From: Acidobacteriota bacterium
Lineage (GTDB): Bacteria; Acidobacteriota; Blastocatellia; Chloracidobacteriales; Chloracidobacteriaceae
Reading direction: 5' to 3'
NCBI GenBank assembly: GCA_016208495.1
Contig: JACQXX010000017.1
Coordinates: 1 to 64,000 of the forward strand
Length of the DNA: 64,000 bases
The notes beneath the pieces were generated by a model. It searched no databases. It saw nothing but the letters and a program-made list of their open reading frames with translations, and was not told the origin of the DNA. This document shows positions 36,801 to 45,584 of the stretch, in pieces (the first letter of the stretch is position 1; each line of letters starts with the position of its first letter). The position numbers were made by a program, and so were the translations under genes.

Positions 36801-37888
36801 AAGGTCGTCCAGGAACCGTTTTCGAGCCGTGAAATGCCGCCGCCATAACTGCTCACCCATAAAATTGATTCACCTGATTGGCCCTGGATTTCAATGATTG
36901 AAGTGATTTCATCGGATTTCAGTTGTGAATTTTGGGGTGTATAACTCGTCCAGGTGGTGCCATCCCACCGAACCAGTCCTCCGCCCAGCGTCCCGATCCA
37001 CAAAATCCGGTTGCCGGTTGGGCTGCGGGTTTCCAGCAGACTGTGGATTTTATCATTGGAGAGACCGGAATTTTTGGAGTCAAAAACCTGCCAGGATTGA
37101 CCGTCGAAGCGAACCAACCCGCTCCCGTAGGTTCCAGCCCAGACAACTTGCTGTCCCTGCGGATCCTGGGAAACCACCAGACTGCCAATGACCTGCTTGA
37201 GCGCGGGGCAGTTTTTCACGGTAAATTGAGTCCATTTTCCCTGGTCAAACCGCATAATTCCTTTGTCGTAGGTTCCCACCCAAACGGCGTAACGGCTATC
37301 AGGTTTGGCTTCAATCGCCAAACTGCGAATCCGGTTGCTGGAAAGGCTTCCGGTTTCAACCGTGTAAGTCGTCCAAAGTCCGTTTTTTAATTGTGAAACC
37401 CCACCCCCAAGGGTGCCAAACCAGATACTTTCGTCGGGTGCCACCTCCATAGCCCGGACATAATTTGAGGCGGTTCGATTGGGCATATTGACAACTTTCC
37501 ATGCAATCCCGTTGTAATATGCCGCGCCATCCTGGGAGCCAGCCCAGAGATACCCTTTGGAGTCAATCACCAAACCCATAATCGCGTTTTGCGGGAGTCC
37601 ATCTTTGTCAGTGTAGGTGCGAATTGAAGGATGGCCGTTGGGAGGCAGGTCATTGAGAGGTAACAGGGAAGTCTGGGCCGCGGAAGGTGAAATGGGCGTT
37701 GCCCCCGTGGTTGACGATTTGAGGCCATCGGCCCCCAGAACTTGAAGGATCCAGGCCCCACTCAAAATCAAAAGCACAACCATCCCACCCCGCCAGCCCA
37801 GATGGATCCCTCTGGGATTGACAGGCGACCCCCTCCAGCCGAAACCAGTTTGAAAGACCCGGGAAAAATGGTCGTCAGCAGTGGCCAT
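33875..37888 (-). CDS. Propeller-GAF sensor histidine kinase 2
   Basis: 1337 residues, paralogous to the kinase at 29408-33280. A basic N-terminus precedes a hydrophobic segment at residues 35-55 (signal anchor). Propeller blades (about residues 85-790), a Y_Y_Y domain (FKVIGRDVFGNITAP), and a membrane span follow. Then come GAF (LVKGEPGGIGLV, FTEADAQLITSLANQAAVAIENAE), HisKA (VTAHEMRTPITVLNG) and HATPase (IQDTGIGLDPEVLKSVFDWFYAG, GLGLGLAIVKSYVEAH). The start is uncertain. The chosen ATG has only a weak ribosome site, and the Met at residue 36 would remove the basic stretch. Together with its neighbour it forms a tandem receptor pair. Confidence 0.92.
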   Translation of the reverse strand: MATADDHFSRVFQTGFGWRGSPVNPRGIHLGWRGGMVVLLILSGAWILQVLGADGLKSSTTGATPISPSAAQTSLLPLNDLPPNGHPSIRTYTDKDGLPQNAIMGLVIDSKGYLWAGSQDGAAYYNGIAWKVVNMPNRTASNYVRAMEVAPDESIWFGTLGGGVSQLKNGLWTTYTVETGSLSSNRIRSLAIEAKPDSRYAVWVGTYDKGIMRFDQGKWTQFTVKNCPALKQVIGSLVVSQDPQGQQVVWAGTYGSGLVRFDGQSWQVFDSKNSGLSNDKIHSLLETRSPTGNRILWIGTLGGGLVRWDGTTWTSYTPQNSQLKSDEITSIIEIQGQSGESILWVSSYGGGISRLENGSWTTFTTENSALPDNNVVCLQNTRLPRHSRMIWVGTNGSGIVRLDDSAWISYDSLNSGLRNKKISSLLETQGPDGQPVYWFGSDGGGVTRFANGQWESFDTSNSGLPNNVVYWLAESRLFKDRPTILAATYGGGLARFDGQHWTAITMANSGLPSNIVNHFIEVTGPDGEPELWVGTSAGLVHFAHEKWTLYNQENSGIPTNFVYCVRQTRTPDGTTTIWVGTSGAGLGAFSNGKWTRYTTANSQLPNNAVLSLAGMTEPDGRMFLWVGTQGGGAARIDLLNPTNEWLILSDSSETVRLPSNVIHKILQDQQHRIYLFTNKGIARLTWQAATAESLAEYSLYTYTTEDGIPASLSTAAMIDRRGRIWAGTSSGAAYLDLNRELQDRTPKPLTIERFSANGLDLPITGSELTLQHDQNNLAFEFALLCYVHEDDVRFRVQLEGYDATPTGWIHDRKAIYTNLGAGTYTFKVIGRDVFGNITAPTTLKIIIQPAPWLTWWAFLGYFFLIGGTGIGLYQWRVSILRKRQEERLRDLRQLLESTRVINSNLDLNTVLQSIAEEAARLVKGEPGGIGLVTGQEIEYRHVWNRRAWETTAITLKVDEDYSGFVARKAQPLIVNDMSQVPEAYRSKLYLEKFKIRGLLEVPIVSRLGKVVGILDIRRPAGRAPFTEADAQLITSLANQAAVAIENAELYGVLEEKNLFISESMKELEEHYRREQEVTRTLQQLNVMKNNFMNVTAHEMRTPITVLNGLIEALLDNLFGAMTPEQLKNLQTCHRMVERMSSTIEKVQAMLRITQGEVHPQPVRLNISNLLQSILTEVREAVKFRNLNFVLDCPTTLELEADPRMIRISLFNLIQNAIKFTHDGGEVAIKADIVNDQIQITIQDTGIGLDPEVLKSVFDWFYAGPDASNHRSGKFEFSARGLGLGLAIVKSYVEAHQGKVWAESAGMGQGSCFFLSFPLPLPTETRTGTFERVVNQSE

Positions 37889-38462
37889 GATGATTCGGTC
37901 AGGTGGTGTGGAAACCGGAAGTCAGTTGAGGTGAACCACTCTCTCCGGTTTTGAAAGTAGCTAAGAGTTGTATTGAAAACAAAGGGCTTAGCTGAATTGA
38001 GATTGTATGGGTGACCGCAAAAAGGTTCAAACGGGTGTCGTTTACACGCTTTTTGCTTGATGGGTGAGCCTGACCCGCAAAATCCAGGGGATCAGGAAAT
38101 GGAAAGTCAGGTGTTGAAAAGAGATACGCAACTTGTTTTTAGCAAGAACCAGGGGCCGGTTGCAAATTGTACCTACCCAGAGCCAGGTATTTTGGAGGCT
38201 TTTGCCGTTGAACACTGGAATTACTTCGATTTTTCCTTGACAGGTTTGGTAACATTGCCCGCCCCTTTCTTGTTCTTTGGAGTCCTGAATTCGCGGCCAG
38301 GTGCTGGTCGAAAAAGCCAGCCTCACCTTTTTCAGGAATTTCCAACCACTCATACCAGGCCGCCTGATTTTCAGGGTGTCACACAGCGGCACGCCCTGGT
38401 TTTTGATCCAGTCCGGATGATTCTCATTTCCGACATCATATTTTTAAAGTAGAGGGAACGCT
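37889..38462. other. Intergenic region with no recognised gene
   Basis: 574 bases. A minus-strand frame at 38042-38392 (116 residues) has no ribosome site or family features, and I do not call it. A weak GCAAAAAG/CTTTTTGC stem is at 38017-38056. The region must hold the promoters of the divergent kinase (37888) and metallo-hydrolase (38463) genes; I see no convincing consensus. Confidence 0.45.
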
Positions 38463-39869
38463 ATGTTTTTCAAACAGTTTTATTTAGGGTGCCTGGCGCA
38501 CGCGTCATATATGATTGGGTCTGAAGGGGAAGCGGCGGTTGTTGACCCGCAACGTGATGTTGAGATGTATCTGGCCGAGGCTCAGACCCAGGGGGGAACC
38601 CTGAAATATATTATCGAGACTCATTTGCACGCCGATTTTGTAAGTGGTCATCGGGAACTGGCCGCCCGAACCGGTGCCACCATTGTGTTTGGGCAAAAAG
38701 CCAATGCGCTGTTTCCTCATCGGGCCGTGGTTGATGGTGATGAGCTTCAGGTCGGGAAGGTCGTCCTCCGGATTTTAGAAACGCCTGGTCATACCCCGGA
38801 AGGAATTTCAATTTTGGTTACTGATACTGAAGATTCAAGCGCACCAGTAAAAGTTCTGACCGGCGATACACTTTTCATCGGCGATGTTGGACGACCGGAT
38901 CTGGTTGGATCAAAAGGGTTTTCAAGTCAGGAAATGGCCTCGATGCTCTATGACAGTTTGCATCAGAAATTATTAAAGCTGGATGATTCAGTTGAAGTGT
39001 ACCCGGCGCATGGGGCCGGGTCGCTGTGCGGGAAAAATCTTTCCAGCGAAACTTCTTCAACCATTGGGGACCAGCGACGGCTCAATTATGCGTTAAAGCC
39101 GATGCCACGGGAGCAGTTTGTGGCCATGATGACGGCTGATTTACCTGAAGTTCCGGCGTATTTTCCTCTGGACGCTGAAATCAACCGAACCGGTGCTCCA
39201 CCGCTCCTGGATCTTGGGCCAGCCAGGGAATTGACACCTGAGGAGGTCAATAAGCTGATCCAGCAGGGGTATCTGGTACTGGATACTCGTCCCGCCCCCC
39301 AGTTTGGAAGCGGGCATATCCCAGGTTCGATCAACGTTGGTCTCAAGGGCCAGTTTGCCTCGTGGGCTGGAAGTCTGATTCCCCTGACCACACCCCTCAT
39401 TTTAGTTGTTGAATCCTCTGATCAGGTTCCTGAAGCTGTCACCCGACTGGCCCGAGTTGGAATTGAAACGGTTGGCGGGTTCCTGGCTGGTGGTATTACA
39501 GCCTGGCAAGCGGCTGGATTGGCCCAAAATACAATCTCTCAACTCTCAGTTGAATCACTGAGTCAACGACTGAAAACCGAACCCAGGTTACAGGTGGTTG
39601 ATGTGCGCCGACCAACCGAATTTGTGCAGGGGCATGTTCCTACGGCTTTGAATTTTCAACTGGCCCAGTTAGAAAAAAATATTGATCACCTTGACCCAAC
39701 TCGACCAACCGCTGTCATTTGTGCTGGCGGCTATCGGTCCAGTGCTGGAGCAAGCCTGCTTTCCAGGCATGGGTTTTGCGAGTTGTTCAATGTTGTGGGC
39801 GGCACCGCCGCCTGGGTCCAGGCCGGATTGAAAGTGGAAGGTGAGTGCGAATCCGTTGCCTGTTCATAG
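38463..39869 (+). CDS. Metallo-beta-lactamase fold hydrolase with two rhodanese domains
   Basis: 468 residues. Residues 1-235 are a persulfide-dioxygenase/ETHE1-like metallo-beta-lactamase domain with THLHADFVSGH (His54, His56, Asp58, His63), TPGHTPEG and GDTLFIGDVGRPDL. Residues 260-360 are a rhodanese domain whose loop (LVVESSDQ) lacks the catalytic Cys. Residues 365-465 are a second rhodanese with Cys in VICAGGYRSS. The layout resembles BdlA/CstB-type sulfur-detoxifying proteins that oxidise persulfide and pass sulfane sulfur. It is monocistronic; the start is preceded by AGAGGGAA. Confidence 0.93.
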   Translation: MFFKQFYLGCLAHASYMIGSEGEAAVVDPQRDVEMYLAEAQTQGGTLKYIIETHLHADFVSGHRELAARTGATIVFGQKANALFPHRAVVDGDELQVGKVVLRILETPGHTPEGISILVTDTEDSSAPVKVLTGDTLFIGDVGRPDLVGSKGFSSQEMASMLYDSLHQKLLKLDDSVEVYPAHGAGSLCGKNLSSETSSTIGDQRRLNYALKPMPREQFVAMMTADLPEVPAYFPLDAEINRTGAPPLLDLGPARELTPEEVNKLIQQGYLVLDTRPAPQFGSGHIPGSINVGLKGQFASWAGSLIPLTTPLILVVESSDQVPEAVTRLARVGIETVGGFLAGGITAWQAAGLAQNTISQLSVESLSQRLKTEPRLQVVDVRRPTEFVQGHVPTALNFQLAQLEKNIDHLDPTRPTAVICAGGYRSSAGASLLSRHGFCELFNVVGGTAAWVQAGLKVEGECESVACS

Positions 39870-40189
39870 ACCCACACCTTCAAGCTGAGCTATCCCGTGC
39901 CCCTACACCGTGAGTGGCCAGATTCAGACAGGGAGACTGCCCCGCATGGCCGGAATCAAATAACTCTTTTTTGGGAACAGGCCCGACCTGAACCCACGAT
40001 TATCTCCCTGTTTTCCCCAGGTCGAATCTCTCAATCCGGTTACATCCAGGCCCTCGGCGATCTTCTGATAGAACGCCCCGGAATCAAAGCTCATGCCGCG
40101 ATTTCTATTTCCGAAAATTGATTGGGTCTGGCACATTGGTTGCAATTGTGTGTGCATCCTAAAGCTCAGTGCTCAAGAAAGATCCGTTT
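39870..40189. other. Intergenic, nothing recognised
   Basis: About 320 bases between the rhodanese gene and the ABC ATPase. No repeat array or stable stem is apparent, and the frames present are short and lack ribosome sites. Confidence 0.4.
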
Positions 40190-41110
40190 ATGCCAGTTTC
40201 TGAACGAAATCAAGTTGATACTATTGCTCCAGTGCTGGAATTTCGACATGTCGCTTTGAGTTTTGGTGACACTGAGGTCTTACGAGACGTGAGCTTTACG
40301 TTGCACCAAAATGAGTTGATTTGCCTGACGGGTACAGCGGGGACAGGGAAAACGGTTACGTTGATGTTGGCGATGGGGTTATTACAACCCGACGATGGGC
40401 AGATTTTGATCTATGGTCAAGAAATCGAGCATTTATCCGAGGAAGCATTGCTGGCACTTCGCAGTCGCCATTTAGGCATTACCTTTCAGGAAGATGCATT
40501 GTTTACCAGCCTGTCGGTTTTCGATAATGCTGCCTATCGCCTGGTGGAACAGGGGTGGCGGGAAACGGATATCCAGGCGGCGGTCACTGAAATCATAGAC
40601 CTGGTTGGATTAACCGAGGCGATGTGGAAAACCCCGGAAGAACTTTCCGGGGGGATGAAACGGAGGCTGGAAATTGCCCGGGCATTGGTTGGCTGGCCCT
40701 CGATTATGTTATTTGATGAACCCACCGCCGGGCTTGACCCGGTGAATGCCAAGAATATTCTCGATTTGATTTTGCAGGCGCGGGATCTGCATCAAACCTC
40801 AGCTATCTTTGTTTCAAAAGAACTGCATATTATTCCATACCTGGCTTCCCATCGGGCGCAAACGGATCCAGATAGTGGTGAAGTTCTGATTGTTCGAGCG
40901 AGCCCGGATAATCTGCCGAATACCCATGTGATGGTTCTGGCCGATGGGATTATGTCATTTTGGGGAACGGCGGGTGAATTTGCAGTGAGCCATGCGGCTT
41001 CGGTTCTGCCCTTAACTCACCCGGAACAAATTCCGCATGCGCCTGAAATTTATATACCGATCACGACTCAATCAATTCGGAAACCAAACGGAGATTCCGA
41101 AAATTCCTAA
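40190..41110 (+). CDS. Orphan MlaF-like ABC transporter ATPase
   Basis: 306 residues from the ATG at 40190; a GTG 21 bases earlier is an alternative. Walker A is GTAGTGKT, Q-loop FQEDALF, signature LSGGMKRRLEIARAL, Walker B IMLFDEP with catalytic Glu. The order and GLDPVNAKNILDLI resemble MlaF/Ttg2A lipid-transport ATPases, which work with MlaE permease and MCE proteins. Neither is adjacent here. A 25-30 residue insert after the H-loop region (SHRAQTDPDSGEVLIVRASP) is unlike MlaF. The gene is 29 bp upstream of the hybrid histidine kinase and probably cotranscribed with it, hinting at a sensory or resistance pairing. Confidence 0.88.
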   Translation: MPVSERNQVDTIAPVLEFRHVALSFGDTEVLRDVSFTLHQNELICLTGTAGTGKTVTLMLAMGLLQPDDGQILIYGQEIEHLSEEALLALRSRHLGITFQEDALFTSLSVFDNAAYRLVEQGWRETDIQAAVTEIIDLVGLTEAMWKTPEELSGGMKRRLEIARALVGWPSIMLFDEPTAGLDPVNAKNILDLILQARDLHQTSAIFVSKELHIIPYLASHRAQTDPDSGEVLIVRASPDNLPNTHVMVLADGIMSFWGTAGEFAVSHAASVLPLTHPEQIPHAPEIYIPITTQSIRKPNGDSENS

Positions 41111-41139
41111 CGCTTCTTGAAGTTACTCAGATAGTTTCC

Positions 41140-43974
41140 ATGGAATCAAACTCGAAGTCTTCCTTTACTGATGTAGACCAACTCACCGCCGAATTGGAAC
41201 GTTTGCGCGATGAGAACAACCGCCTGCGGGCTGAGAATTCGAAATTGCACCATCGTGAGGCTATTCTGGTCCAAAAAGCCAGGCTACTGACCTTGATTAC
41301 CAAAGCCACGCGGGTCGGTATCTGGACCTGGAATGTAAAAACCGATGACGTTCACTGGTCGGATGAATGTTATCAGTTAATGGGGTTGGAACCGGAAGAC
41401 ACTCAATTGACGATTTCGTTATGGCGAAAATGCATCCACACTGACGACCACTCGCAATTGACGGATGTTTCCACTGCTTCAGCCGAGGGGAATTCCTTTG
41501 GTGACTATGAATATCGGGTTGTCTGGCCGGATGGAACCACCCGGTGGATAAGCGAAAAGGCGCGGCTTTTTCGTGATCTGGATGGGATGCCCGGAGAAAT
41601 GCTGGGCGGAGTCATGATTGACGTTACTGATCGGAAGCTGGCGGAAGTGGCCTTACAGGAAAGTGAGCATCGGTACCGAACTATCTCTGAAATTACTTCC
41701 GATTATACCTACTCGTTGCGTGTCTGCCCTGATAAAACACTTGAGTTGGAATGGGTTACTGAGGCGATGTTTCGGATTTTGGGATACCCGAAGGAAATCA
41801 TTTCCCAACCTGAAAACTGGTGGCAATTTATCCATCCAGATGATCGGGTGTTATTTCACCAAACCGGAGAAAGCATTTGGGCCGGGCGGCCAATTGTCAG
41901 GGAACTCCGAATGGTCACGATCCAAGGCCAAATTCGATGGGTTCGCGACCACGTTCGGCCCATTCTGGATTCGAACCAGCACCTTGTCCGGATTATCGGA
42001 GCCACCCAGGACATCACGGAGCAAAAGTTTGCCATCGAAGCACTCCGTCGAAGTGAAGCCCAAATTCGTCAGATTATTGATGTTATTCCCGGAGCCGTCT
42101 TCCAGCTTCAGGAAACCGAGAACCAGCCTCCTGTTTTTTCATTTGTCAGCGCCCAGGCGTATGACCTGCTGGGATGGTCAACTCAAGAAATTCGCCAGCT
42201 CCCCATCCTTGGGCATCCCCTTATTCATGCGGATGACCTGGAACTGGCATATCGGACTTACCTTGAGGCCCGCCAGGCCAGCACGACTTTCGATCTTGAA
42301 TTTCGAATCCTGACCCGCTCCCAGGCTTATAAGTGGGTTCGAACCTGTGCCGTTCCTCTGAAGAAATCGCCCCAGGTCGTCGAATGGGTGGGGATTTCGT
42401 TTGATATTTCCCGCCAAAAAGAGAATGAGGATGACCTCCGGTATCACCGCGAACTGTTTGAAACAATTTATACCAGTTCGACGGACGCCATTTTTTTGGC
42501 CGACACTCAAACTGATTGTATTATTGATTGTAACCAGCGTGGGGTTGAGTTATTTGAATACCCAAACAAAACGGACATGATTGGGCTCCGGACACAAACC
42601 TTGCATAAAACCCCGCTCCCGGAGGTTGAGAATCTCAACCTCCGGAGTGAGATTCAGGGTGGTCAGACTGCGACATCTGAATTTGAATATGTTACCAGCT
42701 CTGGCCGGGTGTTTTGGGGGAGCCTGGCAATTAAAATGATTTCAGTTGGCGGCAAGCGGCTCAATCTGGTCCGCATCACGGATATCACAAATCGCAAGCG
42801 AATTGAGGAAGAGCAATACAAAATCGCCAAACTGGAATCGCTTGGGGTTTTGGCAGGGGGGATTGCACACGATTTTAATAATTTACTCACCGCAATTATT
42901 GGTAACGTCGAACTCGTCAGAAGTTTTGTCACCAATCCCCAAAAAGTGCTTGCCCGCCTGGATGCCGTTCAACGGGCCAGTGATCGGGCGAAAGGTCTGG
43001 CCCGGCAATTACTGACCTTTGCCAAGGGCGGTGTGCCGGTGCGGGAAATTACCAGTTTGGAGCATTTTGTTCGGGACACGATTGTGTTTTCCCTGCATGG
43101 TTCGAACATTCATGCCTCGTTTGAGTTTGACCCTAATTTATGGCTCGCCGAGATTGATCCTGGGCAAATGGGGCAGGTTTTTCAAAATCTGGCCCTCAAT
43201 GCCCGTGACGCCATGCCGATGGGTGGTGAGCTTCGGGTTCAAGGGGAAAACATCGTCCTGGCCGAAACTGGCCAGTACCCGCTCACCCCAGGGACCTATA
43301 TCAAGATTTCCGTCATTGACCATGGGATTGGAATTAACCCTGAACACTTACCCAAAATTTTTGACCCCTATTTTTCAACCAAGGAAACCGGGCATGGGTT
43401 GGGGCTGGCGATTGCTTACTTTGTGGTCAAGAAACACAATGGGTATATAACAGTTCGATCAGAGGCCGGGATTGGGACACAATTTGATATTTTTCTCCCT
43501 GCCAGCGGAAATTCAGAAAAACCTGATCCTTCTCGTTTACTCACTGACTCAACTGCACTGAAACCATTGAATTCAAAACGGATATTGATCATGGACGATG
43601 AGGAAATCGTCCGTGAAACCACGCGTGAAATGTTAGAAGCACTTGGCTATGAAATTGAGGTAACCAGGGATGGAATTGAGGCGATTGTGTGTTATGGAAA
43701 AGCACTGGAGGCTCGTCGGCCCTTTTCAGGGGTCATTTTAGACTTGACGGTTCCTGGAAGTATGGGTGGACAGGAGACGCTGGTGAAATTACGGTTGATT
43801 GACCCGCAGGTGAAAGCAATCGTGTGCAGCGGGTATTCAAATGATCCGATTCTGGCTGATTGTACCCGCTATGGGTTTAGCGGAAAACTGGTCAAGCCAT
43901 TCTCTTTGACAAGCCTTGAAGAAGCCTGCCGCGTCTTTGCGGTTCCGGATTCCAGGGGATCAGACCAGGTTTAA
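41140..43974 (+). CDS. PAS-rich hybrid histidine kinase with C-terminal receiver
   Basis: 944 residues and apparently cytoplasmic (no signal peptide or clear membrane span). A coiled coil (about 10-45) precedes four PAS domains (about 55-165, 180-300, 310-430, 445-560). An NtrB-like HisKA follows (GVLAGGIAHDFNNLLTAIIG, His near 580), then HATPase (LNARDAMPMGG, DHGIGINPEHLPKIFDPYFSTKE, GHGLGLAI). The C-terminal receiver has Asp in GVILDLTVPGS and Lys in KLVKPF. It likely reads small molecules or redox through PAS. It follows the orphan ABC ATPase and ends just before a terminator-like hairpin. Confidence 0.94.
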   Translation: MESNSKSSFTDVDQLTAELERLRDENNRLRAENSKLHHREAILVQKARLLTLITKATRVGIWTWNVKTDDVHWSDECYQLMGLEPEDTQLTISLWRKCIHTDDHSQLTDVSTASAEGNSFGDYEYRVVWPDGTTRWISEKARLFRDLDGMPGEMLGGVMIDVTDRKLAEVALQESEHRYRTISEITSDYTYSLRVCPDKTLELEWVTEAMFRILGYPKEIISQPENWWQFIHPDDRVLFHQTGESIWAGRPIVRELRMVTIQGQIRWVRDHVRPILDSNQHLVRIIGATQDITEQKFAIEALRRSEAQIRQIIDVIPGAVFQLQETENQPPVFSFVSAQAYDLLGWSTQEIRQLPILGHPLIHADDLELAYRTYLEARQASTTFDLEFRILTRSQAYKWVRTCAVPLKKSPQVVEWVGISFDISRQKENEDDLRYHRELFETIYTSSTDAIFLADTQTDCIIDCNQRGVELFEYPNKTDMIGLRTQTLHKTPLPEVENLNLRSEIQGGQTATSEFEYVTSSGRVFWGSLAIKMISVGGKRLNLVRITDITNRKRIEEEQYKIAKLESLGVLAGGIAHDFNNLLTAIIGNVELVRSFVTNPQKVLARLDAVQRASDRAKGLARQLLTFAKGGVPVREITSLEHFVRDTIVFSLHGSNIHASFEFDPNLWLAEIDPGQMGQVFQNLALNARDAMPMGGELRVQGENIVLAETGQYPLTPGTYIKISVIDHGIGINPEHLPKIFDPYFSTKETGHGLGLAIAYFVVKKHNGYITVRSEAGIGTQFDIFLPASGNSEKPDPSRLLTDSTALKPLNSKRILIMDDEEIVRETTREMLEALGYEIEVTRDGIEAIVCYGKALEARRPFSGVILDLTVPGSMGGQETLVKLRLIDPQVKAIVCSGYSNDPILADCTRYGFSGKLVKPFSLTSLEEACRVFAVPDSRGSDQV

Positions 43975-43983
43975 AAAAAGAAA

Positions 43984-44006
43984 AACCCCTGTTGAAAACA
44001 GGGGTT
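43984..44006 (-). terminator. Terminator of the secreted small-protein gene
   Basis: AACCCCTG-TTGAAAA-CAGGGGTT stem. Reading on the minus strand it is followed by TTTCTTTTTTT, the classic rho-independent form. It lies after the stop of the minus gene at 44119-44493; with weak T content on the other side it may also serve the plus-strand kinase. Confidence 0.85.
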
Positions 44007-44075
44007 AATTGAAAGTAAATTTATTCAGTTTATTGAAATTATTTCCAAAATAAATCACGAGGAAAAAGAGCAAAA

Positions 44076-44095
44076 CCCATTCCCAGTGGAATGGG
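44076..44095 (-). terminator. Second stem downstream of the 44119-44493 gene
   Basis: CCCATTCC-CAGT-GGAATGGG stem with TTTTGCTCTTTTT on the minus-strand 3' side. It lies 24 bp after the gene stop and ahead of the stronger terminator at 43984-44006. Confidence 0.7.
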
Positions 44096-44118
44096 CTTTG
44101 CGAAACAGTGAGGAGAGA

Positions 44119-44493
44119 TTACTGGCTTGGTGAAGCCGCCTGAGCGCCGTCATTGACCACCACTGTTTGATTTGCCCCGGCAAAAGTAACGCCGCTTAAA
44201 ACGGCATTGTCACCTTGTTTGCTAAAGAAGACCTCGGTTGAAGTCACTTTTCGGCCCCGGTCTTTGAGTGAGCCAGTGGTCTTTGCAAGTTCTTTGCCGC
44301 GTTTGAGAATGATGAATTCCCCGGTCTGGTCGTTGAATTTCACATCGTAGGTGCCGGCCTGGATGGTTGTTCCATTCACCACGATGTTGCGGGAAAAGGT
44401 GATTGATTCTTTCTTTTCACCAGCCAAAACCGGGAGGGTCAAGACTGCTGAAAGCGCCAAAATTGAGAATGCATGTTTGGTAAAGTTTTTCAT
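44119..44493 (-). CDS. Small secreted hypothetical protein
   Basis: 124 residues with a clear signal peptide (residues 1-24, cleavage near LPVLAGE). The mature part is a beta-rich small domain (ITFSRNIVVNGTTIQAGTYD, then VKFND). I do not recognise a named family; similar secreted proteins are frequent in Acidobacteriota. The start has a strong GAGGAGA site 7 bases upstream, and two terminators follow the gene, so it is a well-expressed single-gene unit. Confidence 0.85.
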   Translation of the reverse strand: MKNFTKHAFSILALSAVLTLPVLAGEKKESITFSRNIVVNGTTIQAGTYDVKFNDQTGEFIILKRGKELAKTTGSLKDRGRKVTSTEVFFSKQGDNAVLSGVTFAGANQTVVVNDGAQAASPSQ

Positions 44494-44852
44494 TGATCGT
44501 CTCCTCAGTATTCCAATTCAGTGTGTATTTCGGCTCGGGAGCAGCCGTTTCAGTTCGTTCGGCTATAACGGGAGACAAAAAAAAATGTTCTTTTTCACAC
44601 CGGAAAAATGAAAGTCTTTTAACCATTTTTTACAAAACTTTACATTCAAGCTTGAACCAATTTCTAAGTCATTGAAAAGAGAAGCCGCATTACGTGGTTA
44701 TGGTTTGCGCCGAAAATTGCTGGTTGAACCAGGGAGGGTGCTGAGCTTTACAGGGGTTTTACAGATAGCAAAAAAATGCACACCATCTTGTTCGATTTGA
44801 AACGGATGGTGTGCAATTGGAAGGAGAGGTGCATCAATCGAGAGAAAGCAAA
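44494..44852. other. Intergenic region upstream of the secreted protein
   Basis: 358 bases holding the promoter of the 44119-44493 gene and, at its far end, the terminator of the hibernation-factor gene (44770-44815). No gene is supported. Confidence 0.5.
44770..44815 (-). terminator. Rho-independent terminator of the HPF-CSD gene
   Basis: TGCACACCATC at 44777-44787 pairs with GATGGTGTGCA at 44805-44815. On the minus strand the stem is followed by seven T (44770-44776). It lies 38 bp beyond the stop codon at 44853. Confidence 0.88.
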
Positions 44853-45455
44853 TCAGGCAATAACTCTGACCATGGTGGCCTGGGGACCTTTTTCACCCAG
44901 TTCTTCAACAAATACCACGGGCGTCCCAACCGAAAGGGCTTCAAAATCGCCGTTGTTGAGGCTATTTCTGTGAAAATAAACCAGCTCACCGTCGAGAGTC
45001 TCAATAAAACCGTAGCCTTCGGTGACAAACAACTGACTGACCATTGCCACGGGCGTGCCGTCATGATTTTTCACATCGTGTCGTTGGCGGTGTGCAAAAT
45101 CCTGCAATTTGCGGCGCACACCTTTAAACGCGTCTCGAATCGTGGTGTACATATCCTTATGCGGACCACTGATTTCAACTTGTTTTGATGTTTTAGGGGC
45201 ACCGGTGTGCTGGAGCGAGTTATATAAGGTCGGTTCCTGCTTCACCACAATTTCACTTCCTGGCACGTGGAGATCAACCGTAACCAGGCAAGTATTGCCT
45301 TGTTGGTGATGCCGATGGGGGATTTCGACCACAACCCGACAACTGATGATCTCGTCGAAATAGGTTTGAAGTTTTTCGACTTCTTCTCGAATTCGGGTTT
45401 CAATCGCTTCCGAGGAATCCATATTGCGAAAAGTGATTTGCAGTGGAACCGTCAT
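44853..45455 (-). CDS. HPF/RaiA-type ribosome hibernation factor fused to a cold-shock domain
   Basis: 200 residues. Residues 1-115 match the HPF/RaiA ribosome-binding fold (ITFRNMDSSEAIETRIREEV, ISCRVVVEIPHRHH). Residues 137-200 are a cold-shock domain with an RNP1-like GYGFIE at 147-152 and an RNP2-like VYFHRNSL at 159-166. HPF inactivates ribosomes in stationary phase, and the CSD would add single-strand RNA contact. The fusion is known in some bacteria but is not the standard long-HPF form. The gene is monocistronic with its own terminator, close to a universal stress gene. AAAGAGAGAC precedes the ATG. Confidence 0.93.
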   Translation of the reverse strand: MTVPLQITFRNMDSSEAIETRIREEVEKLQTYFDEIISCRVVVEIPHRHHQQGNTCLVTVDLHVPGSEIVVKQEPTLYNSLQHTGAPKTSKQVEISGPHKDMYTTIRDAFKGVRRKLQDFAHRQRHDVKNHDGTPVAMVSQLFVTEGYGFIETLDGELVYFHRNSLNNGDFEALSVGTPVVFVEELGEKGPQATMVRVIA

Positions 45456-45584
45456 AAACAGTCTCTCTTTCTAGAAAATGGGTGTTAATGCCAATAAATA
45501 AGGTGCAAGTCAAAGTGAAGATAACTCCCAACCAGAAGACAACCTTCGATCCAGTGGGGTTGGGTTACCTGCAACTTGCAAGAA

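Noticed and set aside
38042-38392. 116-residue minus-strand frame
   Set aside because: No ribosome site, signal or family pattern; atypical composition. Left as intergenic.
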